Assembly: GCA_910585605.1 (NCBI GenBank)
Contig: CAJUFL010000016.1
Coordinates: 1-64,000 of the forward strand
Source: an uncultured Lachnospiraceae bacterium
GTDB lineage: Bacteria > Bacillota > Clostridia > Lachnospirales > Lachnospiraceae
Length of the DNA stretch: 64,000 nt
Direction: 5' to 3'
Both the position numbers and the translations under genes were made by a program. Below, piece after piece: positions 42,356 through 50,964 of the stretch. Under the pieces are notes generated by a model. That model saw only the letters and a list, made by a program, of their open reading frames with translations. It did not search any database and was not told where the DNA came from. The first letter of the stretch is position 1, and every line of letters starts with the position of its first letter.

Positions 42356-42925
42356 ATGGTGGCAGAAGACAGAAGAGTGCGAAAGACAAAAAAAGCGATA
42401 CAGGATGTTTTTTGTGAAATGATCGAAGAAAAAAAACTGAATGAAATTACGGTAAAAGAGCTTTGTGCCAGGGCAGATATTAATAAAAGTACATTTTATC
42501 TGCATTACCGCGATATTTATGATCTGGCAAATTCAATTCAGAGTATTCTGATACGGGATGTCTGTGCGGTTATTGATGAATATCCTTATAATGAAATTAT
42601 CAGCAAGGCACCGGAAATGTGGTCCAGAATTGCACAGGCACATTTTAAGGATTCCAAAGATCTTGGAGCATTGATGAGGAAACCGGGGATGTCTTCACTG
42701 GTGCGGGAATTTGAGAGGACCGTTATTGATACGATTATGAATAAATTTGTGGCAGCAGGAATGAAAGTGAATTCCGACGCTTATTTTCATCATCATTTAT
42801 ATGTAACATTTGTGATTAATGGATATGTGGGAGTACTTAGGGAGTTTGATGTATTGGAAATGGAAGCTGCAATGTTGGAAGTATCTAAACGGATTAGTAC
42901 AGGATTTATAGTTGAGATAGAATAG
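42356..42925 (+). CDS. TetR-family transcriptional regulator
   Basis: 189 aa. Residues 8-55 form the TetR helix-turn-helix: RRVRKTKKAIQDVFCEMIEEK, NEITVKELCARADINKSTFYLHY. The C-terminal 130 residues are helical and variable, as in TetR ligand domains. AGGAGG precedes the ATG. The lysophospholipase gene follows by 12 bases, so this regulator probably controls its own operon. Confidence 0.9.
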   Translation: MVAEDRRVRKTKKAIQDVFCEMIEEKKLNEITVKELCARADINKSTFYLHYRDIYDLANSIQSILIRDVCAVIDEYPYNEIISKAPEMWSRIAQAHFKDSKDLGALMRKPGMSSLVREFERTVIDTIMNKFVAAGMKVNSDAYFHHHLYVTFVINGYVGVLREFDVLEMEAAMLEVSKRISTGFIVEIE

Positions 42926-42937
42926 GAGGAATATGAG

Positions 42938-43879
42938 ATGGGAATCGTAACCAGAAAATATTCGTTTCAATCAAAATATGATGGTGTAGTCATTCACGGT
43001 ATCTGCATGATTCCGGAGCAGCCGATTGGAATTTTGCAAATGGTACATGGTATGAATGAACATAAAGAAAGATATCTTTCTTATATGGAAGTAATGGCAG
43101 GTAAAGGTTATGTTACTTTGATGCATGATAACAGGGGACATGGTGAAAGTGTGATCAAAGCGGAAGATATGGGTTATTGTTATGCATCGAAGGAAAAAGG
43201 ATTTGTGGAGGATATCTTTACGGCTACGAAAAAGATTCGTAAAGAGTTTCCAGGGCTTCCGTTGATCTTATATGGACATAGCATGGGTTCGCTTGCTGTG
43301 CGTGCTTATCTCAGACAGCATGATGATGCGATAGACGCTCTGGTTGTGACAGGATGTCCAGCGTACAATGATGGGGTTCCTTTTGGTGAATTTTTAGTAA
43401 AAACAGCTGCTTTATTAAAAGGAGATCGCTGGCGTTCCTCTTTTTTTCAGAACCTTATAGTTGGAAATTTTGAAAAAAGATTTCGAAAAGAAAACAGGAA
43501 GAGTGCATGGCTGGCAGCAAAAGAATCCGTGGCGGAGGATTTTGAGGCGGATCCGTTATGTCAGTTTACTTATACATTAAATGGATTTGATACATTGCTT
43601 CATTTAGAGAGCATTGTTTATAAAAAAGGCGGGTACCAGATGAAAAATCCGCAGCTTCCGATTTTGTTTCTCTCTGGAATGGACGATCCCTGTTACATCA
43701 GTGAGAACAAATGGGCTCAGGCACTTGAAAGAATGAGCCGGTTAGGCTATACGGATATCACGGCTGAACGTTTTGAAGGAATGCGTCACGAGATTCATAA
43801 TGAAGAGGAGAATGAAAAAGTCTATCAGGAAGTAGATAAATTTTGCAGGAGGCTGGTGCAGGCAGAGATGGTTTCTTAA
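42938..43879 (+). CDS. Alpha/beta hydrolase, lysophospholipase/monoglyceride lipase type
   Basis: 313 aa. The alpha/beta hydrolase core shows IVHGMNEHKERY-like oxyanion region, DNRGHGES, the nucleophile motif LYGHSMGSLA with the serine, an acid in LSGMDDPC and the histidine in GMRHEIHNE. This is the YtpA/PldB lysophospholipase and monoacylglycerol lipase group. It probably hydrolyses membrane lipid or fatty acid esters. AGGAGG precedes the ATG. Cotranscribed with the TetR gene. Confidence 0.9.
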   Translation: MGIVTRKYSFQSKYDGVVIHGICMIPEQPIGILQMVHGMNEHKERYLSYMEVMAGKGYVTLMHDNRGHGESVIKAEDMGYCYASKEKGFVEDIFTATKKIRKEFPGLPLILYGHSMGSLAVRAYLRQHDDAIDALVVTGCPAYNDGVPFGEFLVKTAALLKGDRWRSSFFQNLIVGNFEKRFRKENRKSAWLAAKESVAEDFEADPLCQFTYTLNGFDTLLHLESIVYKKGGYQMKNPQLPILFLSGMDDPCYISENKWAQALERMSRLGYTDITAERFEGMRHEIHNEEENEKVYQEVDKFCRRLVQAEMVS

Positions 43880-44008
43880 GGCATACAAGAGAGATGAAGA
43901 GGAATAATGAATAAAGATTTACTATTTCTATGTTGCCTTTTGACTGAAAATGCTCTATAATTAATAGAGTATTTATATAAATGATATTATGGGAAGGGAT
44001 ATAGTTTT

Positions 44009-44194
44009 ATGGAGATTCAGGGATTAGGATTATCATCAACTGTGCTGTCTAATGCGAATGTCAAGTCTTCTGTAGGAATGGCACTGCTTAACAAGGCATT
44101 AGATGCAGATGAGGCAAGTGGAGATTTCTTGGCCAGTATGCTGGAACGTTCTGTTAATCCCATGGTGGGACAGAATATTGATATCAGGATATAA
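44009..44194 (+). CDS. YjfB-family putative motility protein
   Basis: 61 aa. It fits the YjfB family: an alanine- and serine-rich helix pair with NPMVGQNIDIRI at the C-terminus. YjfB genes are associated with flagellar regulons and expressed with sigma-D genes in Bacillus; the biochemical role is unknown. It lies 13 bases before the SH3-NlpC/P60 gene, so they may be cotranscribed. Confidence 0.85.
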   Translation: MEIQGLGLSSTVLSNANVKSSVGMALLNKALDADEASGDFLASMLERSVNPMVGQNIDIRI

Positions 44195-44206
44195 AGGAGG
44201 ATTATT

Positions 44207-45307
44207 GTGAGAAAGAGTACAATTCTAGGTTTTACTTTCATGGCAGTAGGTGTAGTTGGAGTATTGATGCCGTCTGTTACGAGTAATGCAGAGATTTTAG
44301 ATGATTCTACGGTTGGAATCACATACGCATTAGATCAGTATGTGTCCAATCTTAAGATAAAAGAGATAAAAGAATCAGAGGTTGTTCAGGAAGAAGAGCA
44401 GCCCACCTGTAAATATCCGGAGTTTGAAGGAAAGTGTCTGGCATATGTGGAAGAAGCAGTAAATGTGCGTACGGAGCCAGATGAGAATTCAGAGCGTGCG
44501 GGAAGTCTTCCGGTACATGGCATTGCCTTAGTGGTAGAAAAAGGGGATACATGGACTAAGATAGAGTCAGGAATCACAATGGGCTATGTCCGTAATGATT
44601 ATCTGTTGTTTGGAGATGCAGCGGGTGCCTATGCAGAACAAACTTGTCCGAAGCGGGCAAAGGTAAATACGACAACTCTTTACGTACGTGCTGAACAAAG
44701 TGAGAACAGTGACTGTCTGACTATGATTCCGGAAGGGGAATCTTATGAGGTGATTCCAAAAGATGATGATGTGGATAACTGGACATACATCAGAGTGGAT
44801 TCCGATATAGAAGGTTATGTATCTTCAGAATATGTAGATGTATCATATGGTTTTTCTCATGCAATTTCTGTGGCAGAGGAAGAAGAGATTCGCCTGCAGA
44901 AGGAACGGGAAGAAGCAGCAAGACTTGCAGAAATGACCAGTACCAAGCGACAGGAAGTCGTAAATTATGCATTGCAGTTTGTGGGGAATCCGTATGTTTA
45001 CGGAGGAACCAGTCTTACAAACGGTACAGACTGTTCAGGATTTACAATGAGTGTGTATGCACATTTTGGCTATGGTATTCCGAGAACAGCGGCAGCACAG
45101 ATGCAGGGATTATCCAGTGTGGATTTAGGTTCCATTGAACCGGGAGATTTACTATTCTATAAGGATAAGAGTGGTGGAATCGGACATGTTACCATGTATA
45201 TTGGTGGAGGACAGGTTGTCCATGCAAGCAGCAGTACAACCGGTATTATCATTTCCGGTGTCGGGTATCGTACTCCTTGTGCGGCAGCAAGAGTAATCTG
45301 GGATTGA
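44207..45307 (+). CDS. Exported SH3-NlpC/P60 peptidoglycan hydrolase
   Basis: 366 aa, GTG start with GGAGG. Signal peptide (residues 1-28), two bacterial SH3 domains (about 85-145 and 150-210), a charged coiled-coil linker (220-245, EEEEIRLQKEREEAARLAE), and the NlpC/P60 peptidase with C276 in TDCSGFTMS, H327 in IGHVTMYIGGG and H339. This cleaves D-glutamyl-diaminopimelate bonds in cell-wall peptides. A terminator follows, then a 680-base gap. Confidence 0.93.
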   Translation: MRKSTILGFTFMAVGVVGVLMPSVTSNAEILDDSTVGITYALDQYVSNLKIKEIKESEVVQEEEQPTCKYPEFEGKCLAYVEEAVNVRTEPDENSERAGSLPVHGIALVVEKGDTWTKIESGITMGYVRNDYLLFGDAAGAYAEQTCPKRAKVNTTTLYVRAEQSENSDCLTMIPEGESYEVIPKDDDVDNWTYIRVDSDIEGYVSSEYVDVSYGFSHAISVAEEEEIRLQKEREEAARLAEMTSTKRQEVVNYALQFVGNPYVYGGTSLTNGTDCSGFTMSVYAHFGYGIPRTAAAQMQGLSSVDLGSIEPGDLLFYKDKSGGIGHVTMYIGGGQVVHASSSTTGIIISGVGYRTPCAAARVIWD

Positions 45308-45333
45308 TGAGTTTTTTAAATATAAGATAAGCG

Positions 45334-45384
45334 GGGGACTGTTACACTGCGAAAAGGATGGATTCGGGTGTGGCAGTCCTTTTT
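45334..45384 (+). terminator. Terminator after the NlpC/P60 gene
   Basis: GGACTG (45336-45341) pairs with CAGTCC (45374-45379), with an inner ACAC/GTGT stem, followed by TTTTT. Confidence 0.72.
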
Positions 45385-45512
45385 GAGTGCAAATTTGATG
45401 CTCTGCTGTTTGTAGCAGGGGACTCACTATATTTTGATTTGCCACACAATTCTATAATTGTTTCAGAATAATCTTAACATTTAATTAGTGTTTGCAAAAT
45501 TAGCTTTAGAGG

Positions 45513-45657
45513 AAATGCACAAAAAAATCCACAATATCCACTTTTAAAAGTGGATAATATTATGTAAAGTGATTATGAAACCTAGTTTTGCACACAATAT
45601 ATTCATAAAAAAGCTTGGAAAATGGACTTATGCACAAAGTTATCCACATTTTCCACA
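45513..45657. other. DnaA-box-like cluster in an AT-rich gap
   Basis: Within 145 bases: TTATGCACA (45628-45636) and TTATCCACA (45640-45648), both full matches to TTATNCACA, then TTTTCCACA (45649-45657), TTTTGCACA (45586-45594), AAATCCACA (45525-45533), AAATGCACA (45513-45521) and, on the minus strand, TTATCCACT (45549-45557). The region 45308-45990 holds no gene. The spacing is irregular. It is followed by about 200 bases of strongly AT-rich DNA. It may titrate DnaA, regulate hpf-secA or act in replication. Confidence 0.5.
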
Positions 45658-45762
45658 AAAAACAAGTGGGATTTTGTAAAAATAAGTGGGAAAATAAGAA
45701 TGCATGTTCTGTGTAAAATTGCTGAAAAGAAACTTCTGTTGAAAAAGAATTGACAAATTAGA

Positions 45763-45769
45763 TGTCGAA
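45763..45769 (+). promoter_or_regulatory. Spo0A-box-like site upstream of hpf
   Basis: TGTCGAA in the AT-rich gap, about 90 bases before the hpf promoter. A single match of this length is weak. Confidence 0.25.
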
Positions 45770-45849
45770 AAAAATGAAAAAAATTCAAGAATTGACAGAT
45801 ATTTTGCAGAAAAACAAATGAAAATTCGAAAATTTTTTACGGATATAGA

Positions 45850-45877
45850 TTGAAAAAAATACAAGATATGGTATAAT
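45850..45877 (+). promoter_or_regulatory. Promoter of hpf
   Basis: -35 TTGAAA (45850-45855), 16-bp spacer, -10 TATAAT (45872-45877). The leader of about 105 bases has a CTTTC/GAAAG stem. Confidence 0.6.
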
Positions 45878-45990
45878 AATTGTACAGTCGGTTGATGCGG
45901 AAGGTGCAGGAAAATAACTGTGATATTAACCCTTTCGTGGGAGAGAGGGGAAAGACGGACTGGAATTAAGACGAGAAGGAGTGACAGATT

Positions 45991-46518
45991 ATGAAGTACA
46001 TAATAAGCGGGAAGAATATTGAGGTAACAGACGGTTTGAGATCGGCAGTATATGAGAAATTAGATAGACTGGAAAAGTATTTTAATGAAGATACAGAGGT
46101 TCAGGTAACATTTTCTGTTGAGAAGGACAGACAGAAGATGGAGGTAACGATTCCAATTAAAGGCAATATTATTCGTGCAGAGCAGGTTAGTGATGATATG
46201 TATGTATCGATTGATCTTGTAACAGAAGTTATAGAACGCCAGATTTCCAGACATAAGAAGAAGCTGGTAGATCAGGCCCAGAGTGCAGCATTTTTCCAGA
46301 AGTCGTTCATTGAGGAGGATATTCCTGATGATGACGAGATTAATATTATAAGAAGTAAAAAGTTTGCAGTAAAGCCGATGGATCCGGAAGAAGCATGTGT
46401 GCAGATGGATTTGTTGGGACATAATTTCTTTGTATTCCGCAATTCTGATACGGATGAAGTAAATGTGGTTTATAAGAGAAAGGGGAATACATACGGATTG
46501 ATTGAACCGGAATGTTAA
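45991..46518 (+). CDS. hpf: Ribosome hibernation promoting factor, long form
   Basis: 175 aa. Residues 1-100 are the RaiA/HPF domain (KYIISGKNIEVTDGLRSAVYEKLDRLEKYF) that blocks the A and P sites; residues 118-175 are the C-terminal dimer domain (KSFAVKPMDPEEACVQMDLLGHNFFVFRNSDT-type). The long form joins two 70S ribosomes into 100S particles in slow growth. GAAGGAG precedes the ATG. secA follows after a terminator, the usual Firmicute order. Confidence 0.96.
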   Translation: MKYIISGKNIEVTDGLRSAVYEKLDRLEKYFNEDTEVQVTFSVEKDRQKMEVTIPIKGNIIRAEQVSDDMYVSIDLVTEVIERQISRHKKKLVDQAQSAAFFQKSFIEEDIPDDDEINIIRSKKFAVKPMDPEEACVQMDLLGHNFFVFRNSDTDEVNVVYKRKGNTYGLIEPEC

Positions 46519-46536
46519 TTAGAATAATATGTTTTA

Positions 46537-46573
46537 AAAGGGTTGCCAATTATGGCAGCCCTTTACTTTTTTT
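46537..46573 (+). terminator. Terminator after hpf
   Basis: AAAGGGTTGCC pairs with GGCAGCCCTTT (one wobble) around a six-base loop, then ACTTTTTTTT. Confidence 0.88.
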
Positions 46574-46630
46574 TGGAATAATGTTAGAATGAGATTCGTA
46601 TGATTATCTTTAAATAATAGGAGTGTTAAG

Positions 46631-49204
46631 ATGAGTATTTTCGAGAAAGTGTTTGGGACACATAGTGAGAAAGAAATTAAAAGAATTACACCGCTGGTTG
46701 ACAGGATAGAAGCTCTGGATGAATCTATGCAGGCATTAAGCAATGATGAATTAAAAGCAAAGACGGATGAGTTTAAAAAGAGACTGGCAGAGGGAGAGAC
46801 ATTAGATGATCTTTTAGTAGAAGCATTTGCGGTTGTAAGGGAGGCATCTGTGAGAACCCTTGGAATGAAACATTATCCGGTGCAGATTATGGGTGGAATT
46901 TTACTGCATCAGGGAAGGATTCCGGAAATGAGAACTGGTGAAGGTAAGACATTGGTTTCTACACTTCCGGCTTATCTGAATGCTCTGGAAGGAAAAGGAG
47001 TTCACATTGTTACGGTAAATGATTACCTTGCAAAGCGTGATGCGGAATGGATGGGGCAGATTCATGAATTTCTGGGGCTTAAAGTAGGTGTCATTCTTAA
47101 CAGTTATTCTAATGAAGAACGCAGGGATGCTTATAATTGTGATATCACTTATGTGACTAATAATGAACTGGGCTTTGATTATTTAAGAGATAATATGGTG
47201 ATTTATAAAGAGCAGCTGGTACAAAGGGATTTGCATTATGCCATTGTGGATGAGGTCGACTCGGTATTGATTGATGAGGCGAGAACCCCTCTTATCATTT
47301 CAGGACAAAGCGGTAAATCTACAGAGTTATATAGAATGTGTGATTTGCTGGCTCGCAGAATGAAGCGGGGGGAAGGTGATGGTGAACTTTCCAAAATGGA
47401 TGCCATAATGGGAAATGATATTGAAGAAAACGGTGATTTCCTTGTAAATGAGAAAGACAAGCAGGTTATGCTTACTTCGCAGGGTGTTAAGGAAGTGGAG
47501 AATTTCTTCCATATTGAGAATCTTGCGGATTCTGATAATTTGGAGATTCAACACAATATCATTCTTGCACTTCGTGCCCATAACCTGATGTTCAGAGATA
47601 AAGATTACATTGTAAAAGATAATGAGGTGCTGATCGTAGATGAATTTACCGGACGTGTGATGCCGGGAAGACGCTTTTCTGACGGTCTGCATCAGGCAAT
47701 TGAAGCAAAGGAAAATGTGAAGGTAAGAAGAGAAAGCAAGACGCTTGCAACGATTACATTCCAGAATTTCTTTAATAAATATAAGAAAAAGGCCGGTATG
47801 ACAGGTACGGCCCTTACAGAAGAAAATGAATTTCGTGAAATTTACGGCATGGATGTCGTAGAAGTGCCGACGAATCTTCCGGTGGCAAGAATAGACGAAG
47901 ATGATTCCGTGTATTGTACAAAAGCGGAGAAGCTACATGCGATTGTTGAAGATATCAATGCATGTTACAGGAAGGGACAACCTGTATTGGTGGGTACGAT
48001 TACCATTGATTCTTCGGAAGAAGTAAGCAGACTTCTTACAAAAAAGCATATTCCACATAAGGTTTTAAATGCCAAGTTCCATGAGATGGAGGCTGAAATC
48101 GTGGCACAGGCAGGTCAGATGAATGCGGTGACCATTGCAACGAATATGGCCGGTCGTGGTACGGATATCAAATTGGGAGAGGGAGTAAAGGAATTAGGAG
48201 GTCTCCGTATTATTGGTACAGAGCGTCATGAATCACGCCGTATTGATAATCAGCTGCGTGGTCGTTCCGGTCGTCAGGGGGATCCGGGACAGTCCAAATT
48301 TTATCTTTCTTTGGAAGATGATTTAATGAGGCTTTTTGGCTCGGAAAGAGTAATGGCAATGTATAGTGCATTGAATATTCCGGAGGGAGAAGAAATCCGG
48401 CATAAAACCATAACTAACTTTATTGAGAAGGCCCAGAAGAAGATAGAGAATAATAATTTCGGAATCAGGAAGAACCTTCTGGATTACGATCAGGTTATGA
48501 ACGAGCAAAGGGAAGTTATCTATAAGGAACGCCGGCGTGTATTGGAAGGGGAGAATATGCGTGACGTTATCTTTAAAATGATTAATGATACAGTGGAAGA
48601 GATTGTAAATCGTAATATATTGGAAGACATGGACCCTTCTGAGTGGGATATGAAATCTTTGAATCAGGAGCTTTTGGATATTATTCCGATTGAAAAAATT
48701 AAGCTTTCTGATGAAGAACTTAAAAAGATACAAAAGCAGGATTTAATTCAGAAAATTAAAGAGGCTGCTAATAAACTTTATGAAGAAAAAGAAACGGAGT
48801 TCCCCGAGGCAGAAATGATCAGAGAGGCAGAACGGGTTATTCTGTTAAAGGTCATTGACAGAAAATGGATGGATCATATAGATGATATGGATCAGATGCG
48901 TCAGAGTATAGGGCTTCGTGCTTACGGACAGAGGGATCCGCTGGTGGAATATAAGTTTGCAGGCTTTGATATGTTTGAAGAGATGGAAGCTGCGATTCGT
49001 CAGGATACAGTAAAGGCTATGCTTCATATCCGGGTAGAACAAAAGGTAGAGCGTGAAGAAGTTGCTAAGGTGACAGGAACCAATAAAGATGATACATCCG
49101 TGAAAGAACCGGTAAAACGTAAGAGTGCAAAGATTGGAAGAAATGATCCTTGTCCGTGCGGTTCAGGACTTAAGTATAAACAATGTTGTGGCAGAAATGC
49201 ATAA
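46631..49204 (+). CDS. secA: Preprotein translocase ATPase SecA
   Basis: 857 aa, full length. Walker A MRTGEGKT (100-107), DEAD-like VDEVDSVLIDEARTPLIISG, the helicase motif GRGTDIKLGEG and HESRRIDNQLRGRSGRQGDPG, and a C-terminal zinc ribbon with C841, C843, C852 and C853 (NDPCPCGSGLKYKQCCG). It drives export through SecYEG. AGGAG precedes the ATG. A repeat-type terminator follows, then prfB. Confidence 0.98.
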   Translation: MSIFEKVFGTHSEKEIKRITPLVDRIEALDESMQALSNDELKAKTDEFKKRLAEGETLDDLLVEAFAVVREASVRTLGMKHYPVQIMGGILLHQGRIPEMRTGEGKTLVSTLPAYLNALEGKGVHIVTVNDYLAKRDAEWMGQIHEFLGLKVGVILNSYSNEERRDAYNCDITYVTNNELGFDYLRDNMVIYKEQLVQRDLHYAIVDEVDSVLIDEARTPLIISGQSGKSTELYRMCDLLARRMKRGEGDGELSKMDAIMGNDIEENGDFLVNEKDKQVMLTSQGVKEVENFFHIENLADSDNLEIQHNIILALRAHNLMFRDKDYIVKDNEVLIVDEFTGRVMPGRRFSDGLHQAIEAKENVKVRRESKTLATITFQNFFNKYKKKAGMTGTALTEENEFREIYGMDVVEVPTNLPVARIDEDDSVYCTKAEKLHAIVEDINACYRKGQPVLVGTITIDSSEEVSRLLTKKHIPHKVLNAKFHEMEAEIVAQAGQMNAVTIATNMAGRGTDIKLGEGVKELGGLRIIGTERHESRRIDNQLRGRSGRQGDPGQSKFYLSLEDDLMRLFGSERVMAMYSALNIPEGEEIRHKTITNFIEKAQKKIENNNFGIRKNLLDYDQVMNEQREVIYKERRRVLEGENMRDVIFKMINDTVEEIVNRNILEDMDPSEWDMKSLNQELLDIIPIEKIKLSDEELKKIQKQDLIQKIKEAANKLYEEKETEFPEAEMIREAERVILLKVIDRKWMDHIDDMDQMRQSIGLRAYGQRDPLVEYKFAGFDMFEEMEAAIRQDTVKAMLHIRVEQKVEREEVAKVTGTNKDDTSVKEPVKRKSAKIGRNDPCPCGSGLKYKQCCGRNA

Positions 49205-49215
49205 TTTAATAGAAG

Positions 49216-49280
49216 AAAAAGCACTTGCTTGCAAGAGTGATTTTTCTGAATGCTGATTATGGGCATTGTTCATGATATAA
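49216..49280 (+). repeat. Copy 2 of the short repeat, with terminator stem, after secA
   Basis: AAAAAGCACTTGC and GCAAGAGTGATTTTT form a bulged stem with T-run, so it likely terminates secA. The following CTGAATGCTGATTATGGGCA and CATGATATAACAT match the copy at 1566-1610, and CTTGCTTGCAAGAGTGATTT matches the one at 4745-4790. Confidence 0.6.
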
Positions 49281-49335
49281 CATATTTATTTAGATGCAGC
49301 ATATTGTTTTGCGAATATAGAAAGAGGTGATTTTT

Positions 49336-50449
49336 GTGATAGAGACAGATGCATTTAAGTCTGAGCTTGCTCAGTATGAAACTCCATTACAGGAAGTGAG
49401 GGATTCACTTTGACATCCCTATCAAGAAGGATAAGGTGGCAGAGTTAGAATCTGATATGGAGGCTCCGGATTTTTGGAATGATGTGGAGCGTTCTAATGA
49501 AGTTATGAAGACTGTGAAAAATCTAAAAGATACGTTAACGGCATTTGATACGGTATCAGACGAATATGAAGAAATCGGTGTGCTGATTGAAATGGCTGAG
49601 GAGGAGAATGATTCTTCGCTGGTTCCGGAGATTGCGGATTTGTTTGAATCTTTTAAGGAACATTTTGAAACGCTAAGGATTCAGACATTGTTATCAGGAG
49701 AATTTGATAAGGATAATGCAATTTTGACTCTTCATGCAGGTGCAGGAGGAACAGAGAGCTGCGATTGGACAGGAATGCTGATGCGTATGTATACAAGATG
49801 GGCAGAGAAAAAAGGATTTACGATAGAGGTTCTTGACTATCTGGAGGGAGAGGAAGCAGGAGTAAAATCTGTTACCATGCAGATTGACGGAGAGAATGCA
49901 TATGGTTATCTGAAGTCAGAAAAGGGAGTTCACCGTTTGGTTCGGATTTCCCCATTTAATGCAGCAGGTAAGCGCCAGACTTCTTTTTCTTCTTGTGATG
50001 TGATGCCGGATATCGGAGATGAGATAACGATAGACATTAAGGAAGATGATCTGAGAATTGATACCTACCGTTCCAGTGGGGCGGGGGGGCAGCATATTAA
50101 TAAAACTTCTTCTGCAATACGTATTACACATTTACCAACTGGAATTGTAGTACAATGTCAGAATGAGCGTTCCCAGCATCAGAACAAAGACAAGGCTATG
50201 AAAATGCTGATGTCCAAGCTTTATGTCTTGAAACAGCAGGAGCAGCAGGAAAAACTTGACGATATACGAGGTGACGTGTCAGAGAATGGATTTGGTTCCC
50301 AGATTCGCTCCTATGTTATGCAGCCGTATACGATGGTAAAGGATCATCGTACAGGCAATGAGATAAGCAATGTAAACGGGGTACTCGACGGTAATGTGGA
50401 ACCATTTATGAATGCGTACCTGAAGTGGATGAGTCTTAATAAGGAGTAG
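49336..50449 (+). CDS. prfB: Peptide chain release factor 2, with programmed +1 frameshift
   Basis: 370 aa when read through a +1 shift at CTT-TGA-C (49408-49414). The first 25 codons run from GTG at 49336 (AGAGGTG upstream) to L25, then TGA. After the shift D26 leads into IPIKKDKVAELESDMEAPDFW. The SPF anticodon motif (VRISPFNAAGKRQ) marks RF2, and SSGAGGQHINKTSS holds the catalytic GGQ. RF2 ends translation at UGA and UAA, and the shift regulates its own level. An ORF opening at 49436 is only the later part. Confidence 0.96.
49397..49414 (+). other. prfB programmed frameshift site
   Basis: GAGGGA (49397-49402) acts as the internal Shine-Dalgarno element, five bases before slippery CTT-TGA-C. 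With little RF2 the ribosome shifts +1 at the UGA; with much RF2 it stops. Confidence 0.92.
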
Positions 50450-50456
50450 TGGGCGT

Positions 50457-50921
50457 ATGGAGGAATTAAAATATGTTGTATTTCAGTTGGAAGAACAGAA
50501 ATATGCGATGAATCTGATGCATGTGAATGGTATAGAACAGGATTATCATATTATTCCGGTACCGAATGCACCAGAGGGCGTGACAGGTATTATCAATCTG
50601 CGTGGAGCTGTAATTCCTGTGTATAGTTTACGAGAACGGTTTGGTATGGATAAAAGGATTGATAATCCAGAAAAGAGTCTGTTGATTACAAACAGCTCAG
50701 GCACGGCATTAGCATATGAAGTGGATGCAGTGGCTGAGATTGAAGAAATCACAGAGAAAAATATCAACGAAATGCCGTCTGTTGCTTCAAATGAGGAGAC
50801 AATATTTATGGAACAGGTATTGCATATAGGAAATGATATTGTCATTGCGATTAATGTAGATAAAGTATTATCTGAGGATACCAGGAATATGGTGGAGCAG
50901 TTAATTGAGGATAATAAATAA
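50457..50921 (+). CDS. cheW: CheW-family chemotaxis coupling protein
   Basis: 154 aa. The CheW fold shows EEQKYAMNLMHVNGIEQDYHIIPVPNAPEGVTGIINLRGAVIPVYSLRERF and the later IVIAINVDKVL. It couples receptors to the kinase CheA. It lies apart from other chemotaxis genes, between prfB and hom, 7 bases after prfB. Its last bases overlap the open frame before hom. A stand-alone CheW of this kind could also serve a non-motility receptor. Confidence 0.9.
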   Translation: MEELKYVVFQLEEQKYAMNLMHVNGIEQDYHIIPVPNAPEGVTGIINLRGAVIPVYSLRERFGMDKRIDNPEKSLLITNSSGTALAYEVDAVAEIEEITEKNINEMPSVASNEETIFMEQVLHIGNDIVIAINVDKVLSEDTRNMVEQLIEDNK

Positions 50922-50964
50922 GAATTATCATAAGAAAAAGATACAGGGTATAAAGGAGGTAAAT

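Noticed and set aside
45513..45860. Calling the DnaA-box cluster the chromosome origin
   Set aside because: No dnaA, dnaN, recF, gyrB or rpmH is nearby, so it is listed only as a cluster that needs comparison with the full genome.
46534..46743. Minus-strand frame between hpf and secA
   Set aside because: It overlaps the terminator and the secA start, without a ribosome site.
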